DNA of 9,892 nt from Acidobacteriaceae bacterium (GTDB lineage: Bacteria > Acidobacteriota > Terriglobia > Terriglobales > Acidobacteriaceae): contig DAICZO010000089.1 of the NCBI GenBank assembly GCA_027311125.1, forward strand, positions 1 to 9,892. Direction: 5' to 3'. The stretch's first letter is position 1. Each line of letters starts with the position of its first letter. The notes under the pieces were generated by a model. That model had not been told where the DNA came from. It worked only from the letters and a program-made list of their open reading frames with translations, and made no database searches. A program made the position numbers and the translations under genes. Shown piece by piece: positions 5,471-9,892 of this stretch.

Positions 5471-8215
5471 ATGTACACGCTGCTGCGACGCGTAGCTTTT
5501 TTGTTTTCGCTAAGTTTGATGATGAGTTCGCTGGTGGCTGAGGCTTCTCCGCCGCCACAGTCGGCGGGTACATCCGGTACGGTGATGGGGACGGTGACGG
5601 ATTCGACCGGTGCGTTGCTGCAGGATGCGACGGTAACGCTGGAGAACCCGGTCAGCGGCTATCGGCGTCAGACGACGTCGGATGGTGTAGGGCATTACCA
5701 GTTTTTGAATGTGCCGATGAATCGATACCACCTGAGCGTGACGGCTGTAGGGTTTAGTCCGTTTGTGCAGGATGTTGAGGTGCAATCGCTGGTTGCGGTG
5801 ACGGTGAGCGCGAGTCTGTCGGTGGTGGGGTCGTCGACGGAGGTGACGGTGGAGGCAGGCGATCTGCTGGAGAACGACTCGGCGATGCACACGGACATTG
5901 ACCGGGACATGTTCAACAAGATGCCGCTGGAGAGTGCGTCTTCGTCGCTGAGTTCGATGGTGACGCTGGCCTCGCCTGGAGTGGCTGCGGACTCGAACGG
6001 GCTGTTCCATGGGCTGGGCGATCATGCGTCCAACTCTTTTTCGATTGATGGCCAGGCGATTACGGACCAGCAGAGCAAGGTGTTTTCGAACCAGATACCG
6101 TCGAATTCGATCCAGTCGATGACGGTGATCTCCGGGGCGCCACCGGCGGAGTATGGTGGCAAGACGAGCCTGGTGATCGAGGTGACGACGCGTTCGGGGT
6201 TGGGTGTGACGAAGCCGACGGGGAGTGTGACTACTTCTTATGGGTCGTTTGGTTCGGCGACGGGGTCAGTGGATTTGTCGTACGGCGGGGCGAAGTGGGG
6301 GAATTTTTTTGAGCTGGATGGACTGAATACGGGACGGTTTCTGGATCCGGCTGAGTTCTCGGTATTTCATGACAAGGGCAATGAGCTAAATTTTTTCGAG
6401 CGGCTGGATCGGCAGATCACGCCGGAGGACTCGATTCGACTGAATGTGAGTGTGAGCCGCTCGTGGTTTCAGACGCCGAATACGTATGACAACCTGGGTG
6501 TGGTGAACGTGGTGGGTGGCGGTAGCGGCAGTAGTCCGGTGCTGGCAGGGGTGGGCAACACGGACCAGCGATCGAAGATTGTGACGTTCAATGTGGCTCC
6601 GACGTACACGAAGACTATAGGCGCGGTGTCGGTGTTTAACTTTGGCGCGTTCGTGCGAAAGGACCAGTACAACTACTATCCGAGCGGGAATCCCTTGGCG
6701 GATCTGGGGCCGATCCAGAGTCAGTCGATTGCGCAGGACCGGTCGTTGACGAATGTGGGGCTGCACACGGATCTCTCGTATGTGAAGGGGATTCATAACA
6801 TCAAGGTGGGCGGGCTGTATACGCATACGTTTCTGCGGGAGCGGGATCAGTTGGGGCTGATCAGTGCGGTGTTCAATGCGCCATGTATGAATGCTGCAGG
6901 ACAGCCACAGCCGGGGTTTAGCGATCCAGGGCAGTGTGCGAGTGCAGGGCTGTTACCCAATGTTGGCGGAGGCGGAGGTGGCTTCAACCCGGTGCTGCTG
7001 CCATATGACCTGACGCGTGGCGGGTCCTTGTATGGATACTTTGGCCATACGGACATCAAGGAAGTGGGACTGTATGCGCAGGACCAGATCAAGGTAGGCG
7101 AGTGGCTGTTCAACGTGGGGATTCGCGGCGATCTTTATAACGGGTTGACGACGGCGCGGCAGGCGGAGCCGCGGTTGGGCGTCAGCTACTCGGTGAAGGC
7201 GACGAATACGGTGCTGCGGGCGTCGTATGCGCGGTCTCTGGAGTCACCGTTCAACGAGAACCTGGTGTTGTCGAGTCAGGGGTGCGTGAACCCTGTGTTG
7301 GAGCCTTTGCTGAACTGTACGCCGGGGGTTTCGAGTATTTTGCAGCCGGGATTCAAGAATGAGTTTCATGCCGGGTTGCAGCAGGCGTTTGGCAAGAACC
7401 TGGTGGTGAGCGGCGATTACATCTGGAAGTACACGCACAATGCGTTCGACTTCAGCATTCTGGGCAATACTCCGATTACGTTTCCGATTGACTGGCATAA
7501 CTCGAAGATTCCGGGGTTTGCGATCCGGGCCGATGTGCCGAACTTCCACAATATTTCTGCGTTTGTGGTGATGTCCTCGGTGTCTGCCCGAATCTTTCCT
7601 CCGCAGAGTGCGGGTGCGGGAGCTACTGTCGGGCATGGGGGATTTCCATTTCGGATCGATCATGATGAGCGCTTCAACCAGACGACACATGTCCAGTACC
7701 AGGTGCCTATGAAGCGTGGACCGTGGATTGGGTTGAACTGGCGGTTCGATAGCGGTCTGGTTGCGGCCTCGGCGCCGTGCTATCAGGTGACTGATCCGAA
7801 CAGCCATTGCGGAGGCGTGCTGCTGGATGGACAGCCAGCGGTGGATTTACGAGGGTTGACGGCGGATCAGCAGTTTGAGGCAGGGCTGGCTTGCAATGGG
7901 GTGAAGGCTACTCCGAATGCCGGGCTGCCGGGGCTTTGCCTGGCGTCGCAATTGACGTCTTCGCTGCTGACGATTCCTGCGCCGAATACGGAGAATGATG
8001 ACAAGAACCCTTCGCGGATTGCGCCGCGGAGTTTGTTTGACGCCTCGATTGGCGAGGACAACTTGTTTGGCGGGGACAAGCATAAGTGGAGTCTGCGGCT
8101 GACGGCGGTGAACTTTACGAACAAGTACGCGCTGTATAACTTTCTTTCGACGTTCAGCGGTACGCACTATGTGACGCCACGGGCTTTGACGGCGGAGTTG
8201 GGATACCACTTCTAG
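5471..8215 (+). CDS. TonB-dependent outer-membrane receptor with carboxypeptidase-regulatory-like N domain
   Basis: This outer-membrane beta-barrel takes up a ligand using energy passed by TonB; the ligand is not identifiable. A signal peptide covers about 1-25 (LRRVAFLFSLSLMMSSLVAEA). A carboxypeptidase-regulatory-like Ig-type domain follows at about 35-125 (GTVMGTVTDSTGALLQDATV, then GHYQFLNVP and YHLSVTAVGF), as in the Oar-like receptors abundant in Acidobacteriota. The plug spans about 130-241 (LASPGVAADSNG, FSIDGQAITDQ, SIQSMTVISGAPPAEYGG). The barrel runs to the C terminus and ends LTAELGYHF, with the terminal Phe expected for BAM assembly. At 914 residues it is shorter than many Oar-like relatives (about 1,000-1,200). 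All eight cysteines lie in four close pairs in likely surface loops (472/489, 605/616, 770/780, 808/823), and a six-Gly run is at 499-504. The ATG is preceded by GGGGG at 5460-5464 (6-nt spacing). It follows the small His/Cys gene by 40 nt. Confidence 0.92.
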   Translation: MYTLLRRVAFLFSLSLMMSSLVAEASPPPQSAGTSGTVMGTVTDSTGALLQDATVTLENPVSGYRRQTTSDGVGHYQFLNVPMNRYHLSVTAVGFSPFVQDVEVQSLVAVTVSASLSVVGSSTEVTVEAGDLLENDSAMHTDIDRDMFNKMPLESASSSLSSMVTLASPGVAADSNGLFHGLGDHASNSFSIDGQAITDQQSKVFSNQIPSNSIQSMTVISGAPPAEYGGKTSLVIEVTTRSGLGVTKPTGSVTTSYGSFGSATGSVDLSYGGAKWGNFFELDGLNTGRFLDPAEFSVFHDKGNELNFFERLDRQITPEDSIRLNVSVSRSWFQTPNTYDNLGVVNVVGGGSGSSPVLAGVGNTDQRSKIVTFNVAPTYTKTIGAVSVFNFGAFVRKDQYNYYPSGNPLADLGPIQSQSIAQDRSLTNVGLHTDLSYVKGIHNIKVGGLYTHTFLRERDQLGLISAVFNAPCMNAAGQPQPGFSDPGQCASAGLLPNVGGGGGGFNPVLLPYDLTRGGSLYGYFGHTDIKEVGLYAQDQIKVGEWLFNVGIRGDLYNGLTTARQAEPRLGVSYSVKATNTVLRASYARSLESPFNENLVLSSQGCVNPVLEPLLNCTPGVSSILQPGFKNEFHAGLQQAFGKNLVVSGDYIWKYTHNAFDFSILGNTPITFPIDWHNSKIPGFAIRADVPNFHNISAFVVMSSVSARIFPPQSAGAGATVGHGGFPFRIDHDERFNQTTHVQYQVPMKRGPWIGLNWRFDSGLVAASAPCYQVTDPNSHCGGVLLDGQPAVDLRGLTADQQFEAGLACNGVKATPNAGLPGLCLASQLTSSLLTIPAPNTENDDKNPSRIAPRSLFDASIGEDNLFGGDKHKWSLRLTAVNFTNKYALYNFLSTFSGTHYVTPRALTAELGYHF

Positions 8216-8238
8216 CAGGGGGTGGCGGGACGTGGGAA

Positions 8239-8268
8239 CGGCCGGTAGAGAGTGATCTCTACCGGCCG
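8239..8268. terminator. Perfect 13-bp hairpin between convergent genes
   Basis: CGGCCGGTAGAGA (8239-8251) pairs perfectly with 8256-8268 around the loop GTGA. It lies 23 nt after the receptor stop and 28 nt from the stop of the convergent decarboxylase gene. The position suggests a bidirectional terminator or 3'-end protector. The U-tract is poor on both sides (CTTCTGT after it on the plus strand, TTCCCAC on the minus), so classical rho-independent termination is not certain. On the plus strand the loop is of the GNRA type, which stabilises RNA hairpins. Confidence 0.6.
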
Positions 8269-8296
8269 CTTCTGTAGGTGCCAGGGACGATTTAGG

Positions 8297-9892
8297 TTAG
8301 CGGTCTTTGGCGAGTTGGGTGACGATGGGTCCAGTGGTGGAGATGGTCTTGCGCTTTTTCTTGATTGGCGGGGCAGAGCTGGGCGGGTTGTGCTTTCCGT
8401 TGCCATTCTTGCGGCCATTGCGTTTGCCATTGGTCTCGATGACGGCACGCATCCAGTAGTTGCCTTCTGCGTCGACTTCGATGCCGTGGACTTCGCGCTC
8501 GAAGCCGGGGAAGCGCTTGCCAAACTCCTCGAAGGCGAGGATGAGGCGCATGACGGGAGAGTCGACGGCGCCGAGGCGCTCGCCGGGCATGCTGAGCGGA
8601 ATGCCTGGTGGGTAGGGAACCAGCATGACACCGGCGATGCGGCCCGCCATCTCGGAGAAACGGACTTTCTCGGTGCCCTGACGGAGCATCTTCTGATAGG
8701 TCTGAGCAGGGGTGAGAACTTGTTCCGGATCGACTTCGCAGGCCTGTTCGACGAGGCTGACGAGGTTGAGTTCGATCATGGCAGCGTGCATTTCGTCGGA
8801 GAGTTCCTTGAGGGAGACGTTGCGGTAACGGTTGGGGAACTTGGCGACGAGATCGGGCAAGGCTTCGTTGAGTGGGGCCTCGGTGTCGTAGAGACGCTTG
8901 AACTCGAAGAGGTTTTCGAGCAGCGAGCCCCACTTGCCTTTGGAGGTTCCGACGGAGAAGAGAACGAGCACGGTGTAGTCGCCGGTGCGGGCGATCTCTA
9001 CGCGGCGCGCGTCGAGGAATTCGGTGAGGATGGAGCCGGGGATACCGGAGGGACTGATGACTCCGTGTGCGTCGACACCGGGCATGAGGATGGTGACCTT
9101 GGTGGGGTCGAGCATGCAGTAGTCGTCGGCGATGTCTTCGTCGTTGAAGCCGTGCCAGTACTCACCGGGCTTGAGGGTCCAGCAGGAGGAGTTTTCCGCG
9201 AGCAGGTCGTCGGGGGCTTCCTCGAAGACGTAGATCTTTCCGGTGACTGGATCGGTGACGAAGTCGGGCTGGAAGAGGCGGAAGAACCAGCCGTCGCCGT
9301 CGACCTCTGCTGCGCGAAGGCGGTGGGCGATAGAGGACATGGCCTTGCGGAAGCTGACGGCGTCCTGGATGGTTTCGTCCATGAGGGTGGGCCCGGCGGG
9401 CTCGTCCATCATGGCGGCGGCCACGTCGAGCGAGGCGATGAGGGGATAGAACGGCGAGGTGGTGCCGTGCATCATGAACGACTCGTTGAACTGGTCGAAG
9501 TCGAGCGGGGCGCGCGGGCTGAGCTTAATGTGGACCATGGAGGCCATGGAGAAGGCCGCGAGCATCTTGTGGGTGGACTGGACGGCAAAGATGGCGGGGC
9601 GGTCTGGCATCTCGTCCGGGACGTCCATCGCGAAGCGTCCGCGATAGATGTGGTGGAACTTGGCGTAGGCGTACCAGGCTTCGGCGAAGTGGACGCGGGG
9701 GACTGATTTCGCCAGCTCTGCGGTGACCTTGTTGACGTCGTAGCAGAGGCCATCGTAGGTCGAGTTGGTGACGACGGCGTAGGTGGGGGCCTGGGAGACG
9801 GCACCGGCAGAGAAAGGGCTGGCCTTGATGAGGTCCTGGATGGACTCAGGGCTGAAGCGCTTGAGTGGGACGAGGCCGATCATGCCGTAGCC
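8297..9892 (-). CDS. Orn/Lys/Arg decarboxylase (AdiA/CadA type), N terminus outside window
   Basis: This is a PLP-dependent fold-type I amino-acid decarboxylase that would turn arginine, lysine or ornithine into a polyamine precursor in the cytoplasm. The frame is open through the right edge (Gly-Tyr-Gly before the Met at 9883), so that Met is internal; about 250-280 residues are missing compared with 750-residue relatives. Numbering from that Met: TNSTYDGLCY at 40-49, HFAEAWYAYAKF at 65-76, the Schiff-base motif QSTHK with Lys 106, MMHGTTSPFY at 137-146, and WHGF at 243-246. The C-terminal domain runs to about 484 and includes PYPPGIPLSMPGE. The segment at 209-228 (VTDPVTGKIYVF) resembles arginine decarboxylase AdiA and is absent from the lysine enzyme CadA, so arginine is the best guess. 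Odd points: Ala 67 stands where the family has the PLP-nitrogen-binding Asp, and a basic tail extends from about 485 to 528. The stop is TAA. Confidence 0.88.
   Translation of the reverse strand, partial: GYGMIGLVPLKRFSPESIQDLIKASPFSAGAVSQAPTYAVVTNSTYDGLCYDVNKVTAELAKSVPRVHFAEAWYAYAKFHHIYRGRFAMDVPDEMPDRPAIFAVQSTHKMLAAFSMASMVHIKLSPRAPLDFDQFNESFMMHGTTSPFYPLIASLDVAAAMMDEPAGPTLMDETIQDAVSFRKAMSSIAHRLRAAEVDGDGWFFRLFQPDFVTDPVTGKIYVFEEAPDDLLAENSSCWTLKPGEYWHGFNDEDIADDYCMLDPTKVTILMPGVDAHGVISPSGIPGSILTEFLDARRVEIARTGDYTVLVLFSVGTSKGKWGSLLENLFEFKRLYDTEAPLNEALPDLVAKFPNRYRNVSLKELSDEMHAAMIELNLVSLVEQACEVDPEQVLTPAQTYQKMLRQGTEKVRFSEMAGRIAGVMLVPYPPGIPLSMPGERLGAVDSPVMRLILAFEEFGKRFPGFEREVHGIEVDAEGNYWMRAVIETNGKRNGRKNGNGKHNPPSSAPPIKKKRKTISTTGPIVTQLAKDR

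Noticed and set aside
8252..9706. 484-codon plus-strand open frame opposite the decarboxylase
   Set aside because: It is antisense to a clearly homologous enzyme. Its product is the Gly/Asp/Glu/Val-rich composition produced by reading G-ending codons backwards, with no domain.
1..9892. Mobile element, CRISPR, phage or defence system
   Set aside because: No transposase, integrase, terminal repeats, regularly spaced repeats or nuclease/toxin genes are seen. Coding is dense and stylistically uniform throughout.

Overview
The window looks like a chromosomal segment from a flagellated soil Acidobacteriota (Terriglobia; Granulicella, Terriglobus or Edaphobacter-like). Three things point that way: moderately high GC with strong use of G-ending codons, a TonB-dependent receptor with an N-terminal carboxypeptidase-regulatory-like domain (a hallmark of that group), and FliD/FliS/flagellin sequences typical of diderm flagella. 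The taxonomic call is inference from style, not from a marker gene. No tRNA, rRNA, CRISPR array, insertion sequence or phage gene is visible.

Layout. (1) 1-2386, plus strand, flagellar filament block: the 3' end of a flagellin gene closed by a strong intrinsic terminator, then a two-gene fliD-fliS unit preceded by a good match to a sigma-54 (-24/-12) promoter. (2) 2391-4829, minus strand: an FKBP-type peptidyl-prolyl isomerase with a signal peptide, followed 30 nt downstream by an ABC exporter half-transporter; they are probably co-transcribed. The exporter gene ends only 4 nt from the end of fliS, tail to tail. (3) 4830-5112: divergent intergenic region with small palindromes and no confident promoter. 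(4) 5113-8215, plus strand: a small lipoprotein-like protein with clustered His/Cys residues, then a 914-residue TonB-dependent outer-membrane receptor; they are probably an operon for uptake of an unidentified ligand, possibly metal-related. (5) 8216-8296: a perfect 13-bp hairpin between convergent genes. (6) 8297-9892, minus strand: the C-terminal two thirds of an Orn/Lys/Arg decarboxylase of the AdiA/CadA fold, cut by the right edge.

How they work together: flagellin, FliD (filament cap) and FliS (flagellin chaperone) form one filament-assembly module. The FKBP/ABC pair and the small protein/TonB receptor pair are envelope functions. The decarboxylase is metabolic and independent. No clearly new multi-gene system is visible. 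The most unusual signals are an Ala at the position where this decarboxylase family carries its PLP-binding Asp, the small His/Cys protein before the receptor, the receptor's eight cysteines arranged in four close pairs, and the sigma-54-like site before fliD.
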